Both the position numbers and the translations under genes were made by a program. The notes under the pieces are model-generated. The model ran no database searches and was not told where the DNA came from. It saw nothing but the letters and a program-made list of their open reading frames with translations. A stretch of 64,000 bases of DNA from Chloroflexia bacterium SDU3-3 (lineage in GTDB: Bacteria > Chloroflexota > Chloroflexia > Chloroflexales > Roseiflexaceae), in the NCBI GenBank assembly GCA_009268125.1, contig WBOU01000009.1, positions 160,195-224,194 of the forward strand, written 5' to 3'. Positions 45,422 to 53,514 of the stretch are shown here, one piece after another (position 1 is the stretch's first letter; the number at the start of each line of letters is the position of its first letter).

Positions 45422-45697
45422 GTCGGTCCGACCGTAGGCAATGCTTGGAGCGTTGCCCGGTCGGACCGACTGGCTGCGGCCTCGATCATAATGGTTCCTC
45501 GTGGATGCTGGGTGCGTGCCCTGCGCGGGCGGCGCCGAGGGGCCAGCCCCTAGGAACCCCGCCATGGGGCTACGCCCCCTTGGAACCCCCAATTTGAGGC
45601 GTTCCTATGCTGCTCGCTGGCTGCTGGTGTTCGTGCATATGGCCATCAAAACATGAGCGACACCTTCGCCGCATGGGCCGGGTAGGTGGGGCGGCGT
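45422..45697. repeat. Composite intergenic repeat, copy 2 (families B, C, D)
   Basis: Cruciform B is at 45422-45470: arms GTCGGTCCGACCG (45422-45434) and CGGTCGGACCGAC (45458-45470) are exact reverse complements, and GGCAATGC (45437-45444) pairs with GCGTTGCC (45450-45457) with one G-T wobble. C follows at 45513-45597 and D at 45633-45697, the same order as in 38021-38292. Confidence 0.85.
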
Positions 45698-46066
45698 GCT
45701 GTTTTGTTGTATGTCGTGCTCTTTTGTGGGCGGGGATAATTGAGGCGGCGCGCGGGCCGCTGGTCATCCTGCGGGCTGGGGTGGGCTGCGCTGAGGTGGT
45801 ATGGGCAAAAAAGTGCAGGCGGCCTATTTTTTCTCTCGCCATACTGATGATCGCTCGCGGCATGCTTGGGAGGAAAAGCGGGCTGCTTGGGGAGAAAAGT
45901 GGCGTGCTTTATAGACAGGAGAGCACATCTGTTCGCAGAAGTACGCTGCATTGTTGTTCAAGCATGCCGCATGATGGGGGAAGCAAGCGGCGCAAGCGGG
46001 TAGGCAAGATCCAAAAGAAGCCAAGTAAGCTACGCAAGCAGGCTGCGCAAAAGAACAAACAGCACA
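45698..46066. other. Intergenic region, no gene supported
   Basis: This gap is rich in 'gcaagc' and 'caagcag' phrases (45975-46045), which produce a Lys- and Arg-rich frame (45607-46131) with no ribosome-binding site and no recognisable domain. No promoter or further repeat was identified. Confidence 0.55.
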
Positions 46067-46096
46067 AAGCTCGCCTGATGATGGTCAGGCGAGCTT
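46067..46096 (-). terminator. Terminator of the nucleotide-sugar dehydrogenase gene
   Basis: AAGCTCGCCTGA (46067-46078) pairs with TCAGGCGAGCTT (46085-46096) over a six-base loop. On the minus strand a T-rich stretch (TTTGTGCTGTTTG) follows. Confidence 0.75.
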
Positions 46097-46117
46097 GGGG
46101 ACGGGAACACCTGCGGG

Positions 46118-47443
46118 CTAGAGCAGCGTGATCTTCTCACGGCCCTGGGCCACGGCCTTGGTGGCGTTGCGGGTGTCCACCACCGCGCGCGAGAGCGACA
46201 CGATGCGCTCGTACTCGAAGGCGCTGTGGTTGGTGATGATCACCGCGCAGTCGGCGGAGGCCAGCAGCTCGTCGGTGAGGCGCACGGTGTGGTGGGCCTT
46301 GCCATCGTGGGCGATGAACTCATCGACGAAGGGGTCGACCATGGCCAGCCGCGCGCCGTCGTGCTCCAGCAGATCCATCACCTTGAACACCGGCGACTCG
46401 CGGTAGTCGGCCACGTCAGGCTTGTAGGCCACGCCCAGCAGCACGATGCTCGCGCCGCGCAGGGCCTTGCCCTGAGCGTTGAGGGCGCGCACCACCAGCT
46501 CGCGCACATGGCGGGGCATCTCGGCGTTGATCTCGCCAGCCAGCTCGGTGAAGCGGGTGGAGAAATCGAACTCGCGGGCCTTCCAAGTGAGGTAGAAGGG
46601 ATCGATGGGGATACAGTGGCCGCCCCAGCCGGGGCCGGGTGAGAACTTCATGAAGCCGAAGGGCTTGGTAGCCGCCGCGTCGATCACCTCCCACGGGCTG
46701 ACGCCCATGCGGTCGCACAGCAGGGCCAGCTCGTTCACCAGCGCGATATTCACATTGCGGAACACGTTCTCGAACAGCTTGGTCAGCTCGGCCACGCGGG
46801 GCGAGGAGACCGGCACCACGGTGGTGGTGATCTGGCTATAGAAGGCGGCGGCCAGCTCGGAGCAGCGAGGGGTGACGCCGCCCACGACCTTGGGGGTGTT
46901 CTCGACGGTGTAGCCCTTGCTGGAGACCTGGCCCGGGTCGATGCGCTCGGGCGAGAAGGCCAAGAAGAAGGTCTCGCCCACGGTGATGCCGGGCCGCACC
47001 ATGCGGGGCATCAGCACCTCCTCGGTGGTGCCAGGCCATGTGGTGCTCTCCAGCACCACCAGCTGACCAGGGCGCACGGCGGCGGCGATATCGTCGGCGG
47101 CGTGCTCGATGTAGCGCATGTCGGGGTCGCGGGTCTTGTTCAGCGGGGTGGGCACGCAGATGATGATCGCATCGCACTGGGCCAGGCGGGCCATGTCGGT
47201 GGTAGCCTCGATGCGGCCCTGGGCGCGCAGCGCGGCGATCTCGGATGCGGGCACGTCGCCCACATCGCTGCCGCCGCCATTGATCAGGTCGATCTTGGCC
47301 TGGCTCACATCGAAGCCCAGCACGCGGAAGCCGACCCGCCCGGCGCGCGCGGCCAGCGGCAGGCCGACGTAGCCCAGCCCAATGATGCCGATCGTCGCCG
47401 TGCGCGTGGAGATGGCATCCAGCAGTGATTCAAAAACAGACAT
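46118..47443 (-). CDS. UDP-sugar 6-dehydrogenase (WbpA/WecC-like)
   Basis: The 441-residue product oxidises a UDP-hexosamine or UDP-glucose at C6 to the uronate, a precursor for exported glycans. The NAD-binding start is 'IGIIGLGYVGLPLAARAG' (about 18-35). 'CVPTPLN' and 'ESTTWPGTTEE' follow, with the catalytic Cys in 'GWGGHCIPIDPFYLTWKA'. The C-terminal domain has 'LLGVAYKPDVADYRESPVFKVMDLL' (in part). 'GHCIPIDP' favours UDP-GlcNAc or UDP-ManNAc dehydrogenases of the WbpA/TviB branch over UDP-glucose dehydrogenase. It starts 28 bases after the GT4 stop, so it belongs to the GT operon. Confidence 0.92.
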   Translation of the reverse strand: MSVFESLLDAISTRTATIGIIGLGYVGLPLAARAGRVGFRVLGFDVSQAKIDLINGGGSDVGDVPASEIAALRAQGRIEATTDMARLAQCDAIIICVPTPLNKTRDPDMRYIEHAADDIAAAVRPGQLVVLESTTWPGTTEEVLMPRMVRPGITVGETFFLAFSPERIDPGQVSSKGYTVENTPKVVGGVTPRCSELAAAFYSQITTTVVPVSSPRVAELTKLFENVFRNVNIALVNELALLCDRMGVSPWEVIDAAATKPFGFMKFSPGPGWGGHCIPIDPFYLTWKAREFDFSTRFTELAGEINAEMPRHVRELVVRALNAQGKALRGASIVLLGVAYKPDVADYRESPVFKVMDLLEHDGARLAMVDPFVDEFIAHDGKAHHTVRLTDELLASADCAVIITNHSAFEYERIVSLSRAVVDTRNATKAVAQGREKITLL

Positions 47444-47471
47444 CGGAATCCTCGTTCCCGTAGAAAACAGA

Positions 47472-48692
47472 TCAGCAGGCGCTCTGAAAGAGACGCTCAA
47501 AGCGCTCGGCGGTGTTGTCCCATGTTAGCTCGTTGACGATGCGCTGGCGAGCGGCCTCGCCCAGCCGCTGGGCCAGGGCGCGGTCATCCAGCAGGCGGCA
47601 CATGGCCTCGGCCAGGGCCTGGGGGTCGCGCTCGGGCACCAGCAGGCCGTGGCGCTCGTGGTCGATGGCCTCGGGGATACCCGCCACCCGCGAGGCCACA
47701 ATGGGCCGGGCCGCGCCCATACCCTCCAGCAGCGCATTGGGCAGGCCATCCACGTTGCCGCCCTGGTCGCGGATGGAGGGCACGGCGTACACATCCGCCG
47801 CCGCGATGTAGCGGGCGGCCTGCTCGCGGTCGAGCTGGCCGGGGAAGCGCACGCTGGCGGCAATGCCCAGCGCCTGGGCCTGGCGCTCCAGATCCTCGCG
47901 CAGGTCGCCGTAGCCGCAGATCGCCAGCACGGCGTCGGGGTGGCGGGCCAGCACGGCGGGGAAGGCGTCGAGCAGGTAGGTCAGGCCCTTCTTGTAGACC
48001 AGGCGGCTGACAGTGACGACCAGCGGCGCGGCAGCGGCCATGCCCAGCTCGGCGCGCACCTGCGGCCCGGCCTCGGGGCTGGGGCGGAAGGCGCTGGCAT
48101 CAACGCCGTAGGGGATCACGTCGAAGTTGGCGGGCCGCGCGCCCAGGCGCAGGGCGCGGTCGCGCAGGTCGCCGCTGCACGCGCTCACGCCCGCTGCGGC
48201 GCGAAAGGCCCAGGCGGCGGCGGCGGAGAGCGGCGGGGCCTGCTCGGAGAGGAACACATCGGACCCGTGCAGGCTCACCACCAGCGGCACGCGGCGGATG
48301 CCCGCCACCCACGCGGCGGGCACGGCGTTGGGCAGCACCCAGTGGGCCTGGATGATGTCGAAGCGGGCGGCGGCGGTGACGCGCAGCATGGCCAGCGCGG
48401 CGGCGGAGAGCGCCAGCGGCGCGGCGGCCAGGGTGCGGCCCCGCACGCTCACATCGGCGTGGAGCGACTCGGCGTAGCCCCACACGTTCAGCGCGGGCAC
48501 CGGCGCGTAGCGGAAGAAGTGCAGGTGGATGCCGCGCTCGACCTGGCCCCGGCGGACATCGCGGTGGAAGGGCGCGACCACGTGGACCTCGTGCCCGCGC
48601 CGCACCAGCCCGGCGGCGATCTCCTCGATAAAGGGCGCGGTGGTCTCACCGGGGTATTTCGGGTACGAAGAAGTCAGCATGCAGATCTTCAC
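47472..48692 (-). CDS. Glycosyltransferase family 4
   Basis: The 406-residue product has a GT-B fold: 'MKICMLTSSYPKYPGETTAPF' start (first 20 residues characteristic), 'VSLHGSDVFLSEQ' acceptor loop, 'VIPYGVDASAFRP' interdomain, 'TVSRLVYKKGLTYLLDAFP' donor loop, and 'VPSIRDQGGNVDGLPNALLEGMGAARPIVAS' with the E-x7-E-like motif. Its start overlaps the end of the membrane GT by four bases. Transfer of a sugar from a nucleotide donor to a lipid-linked acceptor is expected; linkage and sugar are unknown. Confidence 0.93.
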   Translation of the reverse strand: MKICMLTSSYPKYPGETTAPFIEEIAAGLVRRGHEVHVVAPFHRDVRRGQVERGIHLHFFRYAPVPALNVWGYAESLHADVSVRGRTLAAAPLALSAAALAMLRVTAAARFDIIQAHWVLPNAVPAAWVAGIRRVPLVVSLHGSDVFLSEQAPPLSAAAAWAFRAAAGVSACSGDLRDRALRLGARPANFDVIPYGVDASAFRPSPEAGPQVRAELGMAAAAPLVVTVSRLVYKKGLTYLLDAFPAVLARHPDAVLAICGYGDLREDLERQAQALGIAASVRFPGQLDREQAARYIAAADVYAVPSIRDQGGNVDGLPNALLEGMGAARPIVASRVAGIPEAIDHERHGLLVPERDPQALAEAMCRLLDDRALAQRLGEAARQRIVNELTWDNTAERFERLFQSAC

Positions 48693-51580
48693 GGGCGTAG
48701 CTCCGGCACATTGCCATAGTCGGCGGGAAACTCATAGACGAGGGTGCTCCCCTTCTCGTAGCGAGGGGTTGCGTAGCGCAGCAGCGCCGGGTCGGCGAAC
48801 AGCTGCTCCAGCTTCTGCTGGGTGGCCGGCTCGGGGCGCTGGGCCACATCCATCACCAGATAGCGCACGCGGTAGTGGCGGGCGATCTGCAGCAGCTTGG
48901 TGGTGTCCTCGGTAAACGGGATCATCACGGTCGGGCGCTCGGTGTACCAGTTCACCTGCCAGGGCACGCGGGTCATCAGCACGGCGTCGGGCGGGGTATG
49001 CTCGCGGATCCAGGCGTAGGCGTCGCGGTCGCCGTCGGCGTAGGTCCACTGGTGCAGCTTCACCTGGGTGAGGCTCCACGAGGGCACGACGATCTGGGCC
49101 ACCAGCGCCGCCGAGAGCGCCAGCGCCAGCGGGGCCAGCCTGCCGCCGCGCCAGGATGCCACGCGGTCGTAGATACGCCAGACCGCCAGCGCGATGGCCA
49201 GCGCCAGCCAGGGCATCAGGGCCACGAAATAGCGCTCCTCGTCGGCGTGCCAGTAGAGAATGAGGAAGGCGGTGTAGGGCGCGAAGCCCAGCGCCAGCAG
49301 CCCGGCCAGATCGGCGCGGCGGCGCAGCGCGGCCAGCAGGCCCAGCGCCGCCAGCCACGCGCCCATGGCCGAAAACAGCCGCTTGTCGTCGAGGTTGGGG
49401 CGGGCGGCGGTGGGGCCGCCGCTGGGGCCGCTCAGCAGATCGCCCAGCCCAGCGGGCATGCCGTACCAGGGCGGCAGCAGGTAGTTGCGCACGGCGGCCA
49501 GGCCCGGGTCGCCCACCACGGTGGCCAGGGCGCGGTCGAAGCCCCAGCGCAGCAGCCAGCTGCGGTCGGGCAGGCCCTGGGTCTCGCTCAGGCCCGCCTC
49601 GTCGGTGTAGATCTTGTAGATCCAGTCGCTGTTGGGCGCGTACTTCCAGACCCAGGCGTCGCGGCTCTCGGTCGAGTAGATCAGCGAGCCGTAGATGCCA
49701 CCGCTCGCCCGTGAGAGGGCCAGATTGCGCATCAGGTAGGGCGCGAGCATGCATAGCGCCACGGCAGTCCAGACCGCCAGCGGCAGCAGGCGCGGCAGCA
49801 GCGCCGCCCAGCGCCGATCGCCGCGCCCGCGCCAGAGCATGGCCAGCATCCACAGGCCCATACCCGCCGCCATAAACACGCCGTTCGAGGTCTTCTGCAG
49901 AAACATCAGGCCGGTGAGCAGCCCCAGGCCCAGCGACCACCAGCCGCCCAGTCGCTGCCACAGCGGGCGCGGCGCTTCCTGGCCCGCGCGCATGCGCTGG
50001 CCGCGCCAGTAGACCATGCCCAGCGCGGCGAAGGAGAACAGCACGAAGGGCAGATCGGTGGTGGCGTTGATCACCAGCAGCAGGAACAGGTTGCTGGTGA
50101 CCAGCAGCGCCGCCGCCAGCAGGCCCACGCGGCGATCCCAGGCCCTCGCCCCGAAGCGGTAGACCAGCACGCCCAGCGCGGCGGTGAACAGCAGGTTCGG
50201 CAGCTTGGCGGCCCAGTCCACCGCGCCGAACAGCAGGAAAAACGGCGCGATCCACACCGGCTGCATCAGCGACCATGTCTCCTGCGGGCGGGTGAGCGAG
50301 GGGTAGAGCTTGTAGAACTGCGTCACGTAGTCCACCACCCAGCCGCGCCCGCGCACCAGGTTGCGCGCCACCACCGCGTTGTCGGCGTAGTCGGCGTGGC
50401 CCACCCCCGGCATGGTGAAGATCAGGTAGGCCTCGTAGCCCAGACAGCCAGCCAGCACGAAGCCTAGCACCAGCAGCGCGCCGCGCCTGCCGCCCAGGGC
50501 GCGGCCAAGCCCCTGCGCGGCGCGGGGCAGCAGCAGCGCGCGGGGCACGAAGGCCCAGGCCGCCAGCAGCAGCGCCGCCAGCCAGAAGCATAGCTCGGCG
50601 GGGCCAGCGCCCGAGCGGGCCAGCGCCGCCGCCCGCAGGCCGCCGTAGAGCAGCCAGCCGCACAGCGCGGCCGCCATGCCCGCATCCAGCGCGGCGGGGC
50701 GCGCCAGCCGCGCCATGAAGCCCCGCAGCGGCGGCCACACCGCGCGCCAATACACCACCAGCAGCGCCAGCGCCAGCAGGCCCGCCGCCCACGGCAGCAG
50801 CGCCGCCGCCCACACCCGCGCCAGCGCCAGCGCCAGCCCGCCCAGCGCGGCCAGCGCGCCAGCCCCAGCTAGGCCCGCCCAGCGGCGGCGGCTGGCCCGC
50901 GCCAGGGCCGCGTAGCCCAGCGCCACGCCCAGCGCCAGCAGCACCAGCGGCGCGGCGGCGGGCCGCGAGGATACACCCGCCACGCGCAGGCTGGCCACGC
51001 GCAGCACCTTCTGGCGCACGTCCTCACCGTCGCTTGTATCCGTGAAATAGTCGGGGGAGCGCAGCTCGATCTGCAGGTCGCCGCCCGAAAGCGCGGCGGG
51101 CGGGATGGCCACGCGGTGCTCGGCCCACTGCGGCGTGGGCTGGATGCTGCCCGCCGACACGCCGTTGACCAGCACCTCCACCGTGGGCTGGGCGGGCGCG
51201 CCGGGGCCGCGCAGGGCGTTGGCAGGCCAGCCCTGCGCCACCAGCGTCAGATCGGCCTGGCCAGCCGCGCCCAGGCCTGGCAGCCGCACCAGGGCGCGCT
51301 GGCGCATCCAGCGCGAGCGGTGGGTGGGCGCGTCGTCGGTCAGCTCATCCGAAAACCAGCGGCCCGCCTCGGCCTCGCGCGCGCCCAGGCCCTCGCTGGC
51401 GGGCAAGAACAGCCGGTCGCCCAGCCAGCCCACGGCCAGGCTGGCGCGCGGCGGGGCCAGGTAGCCCAGCAGGCCCGCCAGCAGCCCCAGCGCCAGCGCG
51501 CAGCCCACCCCCCAGTCAAAAAGACGCGCCAGCGTCAAAAGACGGGCGCGGGAAAGTCCCATGTTGTCGGTTGTTTCCAT
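48689..51580 (-). CDS. Membrane glycosyltransferase, PMT/ArnT-like (GT-C fold), with an N-terminal beta domain
   Basis: The 963-residue product has an N-terminal membrane helix (about 14-42), a long outside beta-rich segment (about 43-190), then many helices. The PMT_2-type motif 'GVGHADYADNAVVARNLVRGRGW' (near 390, acidic D's in the first outside loop) and 'PNLLFTAALGVLVYRFGARAW' are clear. The C-terminal soluble domain follows the last helix ('TPPDAVLMTRVPWQVNWYTERPTV'). The enzyme would use a polyprenyl-phosphate sugar outside the cell to glycosylate lipid or protein. The start at 51580 was chosen because the first helix begins soon after; a longer frame from 51790 adds noncoding residues. 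A -10 box at 51594-51599 lies 13 bases upstream. Confidence 0.82.
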   Translation of the reverse strand: METTDNMGLSRARLLTLARLFDWGVGCALALGLLAGLLGYLAPPRASLAVGWLGDRLFLPASEGLGAREAEAGRWFSDELTDDAPTHRSRWMRQRALVRLPGLGAAGQADLTLVAQGWPANALRGPGAPAQPTVEVLVNGVSAGSIQPTPQWAEHRVAIPPAALSGGDLQIELRSPDYFTDTSDGEDVRQKVLRVASLRVAGVSSRPAAAPLVLLALGVALGYAALARASRRRWAGLAGAGALAALGGLALALARVWAAALLPWAAGLLALALLVVYWRAVWPPLRGFMARLARPAALDAGMAAALCGWLLYGGLRAAALARSGAGPAELCFWLAALLLAAWAFVPRALLLPRAAQGLGRALGGRRGALLVLGFVLAGCLGYEAYLIFTMPGVGHADYADNAVVARNLVRGRGWVVDYVTQFYKLYPSLTRPQETWSLMQPVWIAPFFLLFGAVDWAAKLPNLLFTAALGVLVYRFGARAWDRRVGLLAAALLVTSNLFLLLVINATTDLPFVLFSFAALGMVYWRGQRMRAGQEAPRPLWQRLGGWWSLGLGLLTGLMFLQKTSNGVFMAAGMGLWMLAMLWRGRGDRRWAALLPRLLPLAVWTAVALCMLAPYLMRNLALSRASGGIYGSLIYSTESRDAWVWKYAPNSDWIYKIYTDEAGLSETQGLPDRSWLLRWGFDRALATVVGDPGLAAVRNYLLPPWYGMPAGLGDLLSGPSGGPTAARPNLDDKRLFSAMGAWLAALGLLAALRRRADLAGLLALGFAPYTAFLILYWHADEERYFVALMPWLALAIALAVWRIYDRVASWRGGRLAPLALALSAALVAQIVVPSWSLTQVKLHQWTYADGDRDAYAWIREHTPPDAVLMTRVPWQVNWYTERPTVMIPFTEDTTKLLQIARHYRVRYLVMDVAQRPEPATQQKLEQLFADPALLRYATPRYEKGSTLVYEFPADYGNVPELRP

Positions 51581-51706
51581 ATGCACGCCGCGTATTATAC
51601 CGCGAAGTGCCAGATCTGCTGATAGCGCCGCGCTGAGACCAGCCTGAGCCGCAAATCGCTGGGATCTCACCAAATACTCAGAAACATTTAATCGTGGCAC
51701 AGCATA

Positions 51707-51715
51707 TGCTATAAT
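51707..51715 (+). promoter_or_regulatory. Extended -10 promoter of the 74-residue gene
   Basis: TGCTATAAT lies 77 bases before the start codon at 51793. It is one of the recurring extended -10 elements of the window. Confidence 0.6.
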
Positions 51716-51792
51716 ATCCTCACCTCGAGAAGAGAGATTATGTATAACTGCGGGGTAGAAAAACGCGGGAATGCTGCGTTCAGGAGGCATGT

Positions 51793-52017
51793 ATGTCAGC
51801 AGTTGAGATCGACTCGCTGATCATTCGGCTGTTGCCAAAAGTTCTTGCCGACCGCGATCTTGGCGACGGTCGGATCTTCACCAAACTTCACCTTAACCAC
51901 CTGTGGGCGCTGAGCTGCATGTACGCCGGCGAGTGCTACGACGAGGAGCTGCTGGCCCAGCGTGTCCCCTACCACCTGCCGCCCCAGGTTCAGATGGTGC
52001 GCGAGGTCGGCACCTAG
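51793..52017 (+). CDS. Small protein of unknown function
   Basis: The 74-residue product begins 'MSAVEIDSLIIRLLPKVLAD' and ends 'PPQVQMVREVGT'. It is mostly helical with no membrane segment, zinc site or known motif that I can recognise. It is supported as a gene by an AGGAGG ribosome-binding site five bases before the ATG, an extended -10 promoter upstream and an intrinsic terminator downstream. It is transcribed alone between a divergent GT and a convergent Fe-ADH. Confidence 0.75.
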   Translation: MSAVEIDSLIIRLLPKVLADRDLGDGRIFTKLHLNHLWALSCMYAGECYDEELLAQRVPYHLPPQVQMVREVGT

Positions 52018-52040
52018 CCGCCGCCACAGCGCATACGAAA

Positions 52041-52076
52041 GCCCAGGCTCGCCACGACGCGAACCTGGGCCTTTTT
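52041..52076 (+). terminator. Intrinsic terminator of the 74-residue gene
   Basis: GCCCAGG (52041-52047) pairs with CCTGGGC (52064-52070), with partial pairing inside, and TTTTT follows. Confidence 0.75.
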
Positions 52077-52089
52077 GCGCCCTGCGACC

Positions 52090-53250
52090 CTACCAGGCCG
52101 CCTGCAGCAGCGCCAGGATGTCCCCGGCGCTGGCCTCGCGCGGGTTGGAGAAGATCGCCGCATCCACCAGCGCCGTCTCGGCCAGGGCGGGCAGCGCCTC
52201 CTCGGGGATCTCTAGGCTGCGCAGCCGCATGGGCAGCCCGCAGTCCTGGGCCAGCGCGCGCACCGCGTCGATCCCATCCTCGATCACGTGCTCCTCGGGG
52301 CGGCCCCCGGCGTTCACGCCCAGCGCGCGGGACACCCGCACCAGCCGGTTGGGCACCACCGCGCTGTTGAAGCGCATGCCGTGCGGCAGCAGGATGGCGT
52401 TCACCGTGCCGTGGTGGACGGGGAACACCCCGCCGACCGCGTGCGCCATGGCGTGCACCACGCCCAGCATGCTGCTGGAGAAGGCCATGCCCGCGATGCA
52501 CGAGCCGATCAGCAGCTGGCCGCGCGCGAACTGGTCCTCGGGGGTGAAGGTGGCGGCGCGCAGGTTGTTGGCGATCAGGTCGATGGCCTGCAGCGCCAGC
52601 GGCTCGCTGATCGGGTTCGACTCGCGCGAGAGGAACGACTCGATCGCGTGGGTCAGCGCATCCATGCCGGTGGCGCTGGTGATCGGCGGCGGCAGCTCGC
52701 GCGTGGTCTCGGGGTCGAGGATGGCCACCTCGGGGGAGAGGTAGGGGCTGGAAAAGGTGAGCTTGAGCTGCTGCTCCTCGTCGCGGATGACGGCGAAGGG
52801 CGTGACCTCGCTGCCGGTGCCGCCCGTGGTGGGGATGGCGATCATGGGGGTGAGCGCGCGCTCCAGGACGTTGTAGCCCTCGTAGTCGCGCAGCTGGCCG
52901 CCCTCGGTCAGCAGGATGCGCATGGCCTTGGCGGTGTCCAGCGGCGAGCCGCCGCCCAGCCCCACCACGATATCGGCCTGGGCCTGCCGCGCCGCCGCCG
53001 CGGCCCGCTCTACCGCCGCCACCGACGAGTTAGCGGGCACATCGCAGAAGATCCCCACCACCTCGGCGCTGCCGCCGATGCCGCGCACCACGCGGTCGAG
53101 CAGGCCCGAGCGCTGGAGGCCAGCGTCGCTGACGATAAACACGCGGCGCGCGCCGCGCTGGGCTATCTCGTGGCCCAGCTCATCCACCAGGCCCTGGCGG
53201 TAGAGCACACGGGGCCGCACCTGAAACTCAAAGAAGTCTGGCATCTCCAT
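52090..53250 (-). CDS. Iron-containing alcohol dehydrogenase
   Basis: The 386-residue product is a group III alcohol dehydrogenase. The cofactor motif 'GLGGGSPLDTAKAMRIL' matches the GGGS...DxAK signature. The metal-binding C-terminal domain has 'DALTHAIESFLSRESNP' and 'AHAVGGVFPVHHGTVNAILLPHGMRFN', with the expected His ligands. It would interconvert an aldehyde and alcohol with NAD(H). The substrate is open. The gene is single and convergent with the small gene at 51793. Confidence 0.95.
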   Translation of the reverse strand: MEMPDFFEFQVRPRVLYRQGLVDELGHEIAQRGARRVFIVSDAGLQRSGLLDRVVRGIGGSAEVVGIFCDVPANSSVAAVERAAAAARQAQADIVVGLGGGSPLDTAKAMRILLTEGGQLRDYEGYNVLERALTPMIAIPTTGGTGSEVTPFAVIRDEEQQLKLTFSSPYLSPEVAILDPETTRELPPPITSATGMDALTHAIESFLSRESNPISEPLALQAIDLIANNLRAATFTPEDQFARGQLLIGSCIAGMAFSSSMLGVVHAMAHAVGGVFPVHHGTVNAILLPHGMRFNSAVVPNRLVRVSRALGVNAGGRPEEHVIEDGIDAVRALAQDCGLPMRLRSLEIPEEALPALAETALVDAAIFSNPREASAGDILALLQAAW

Positions 53251-53460
53251 GCTCCTGGGGTGATACTCGCGATCGCTTTAGCCGGGGCGTGCAAGCTCCC
53301 TCCGGGGATGGGGCCGATGCCCCCTTTTCCGCCTCCGCACGCTATGCGCCGCTGTGAAACGATGCCACATGCAGCGTTCTTATGCTCATTATATGCGTGC
53401 AGATAGGCGAGACAAGGGGGCTTTTCTGAGAATACGGGTAGGAATCTGCGCGGGGATCAT
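53251..53460. other. Intergenic region between CpXC gene and Fe-ADH
   Basis: No gene or clear promoter was identified. The Fe-ADH start follows CCCCAGGAGCATGGAG on the minus strand, so a ribosome-binding site is present. Confidence 0.5.
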
Positions 53461-53512
53461 GGCTGGGGCGCTGCGGCGGCGGGAAACCCTGCGCCGCCGC
53501 AGCGCCCCAGCC
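53461..53512. terminator. Long perfect hairpin after the CpXC gene
   Basis: A 21-base arm at 53461-53481 is fully complementary to 53492-53512, with a ten-base loop. The stop codon of the CpXC gene lies three bases away. No T-run follows. It is the same type of structure as the hairpin after ftsH. Confidence 0.7.
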
Positions 53513-53514
53513 GA

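Noticed and set aside
45607-46131. 174-residue protein in the intergenic gap
   Set aside because: Its first part overlaps repeat block D and its end overlaps the terminator and 3' end of the dehydrogenase gene. It has no ribosome-binding site, and the Lys/Arg-rich content comes from simple repeats.
51581-51790. 70-residue N-terminal extension of the membrane GT
   Set aside because: It crosses the promoter region and precedes a normal signal-anchor start; the added residues are not GT-like.
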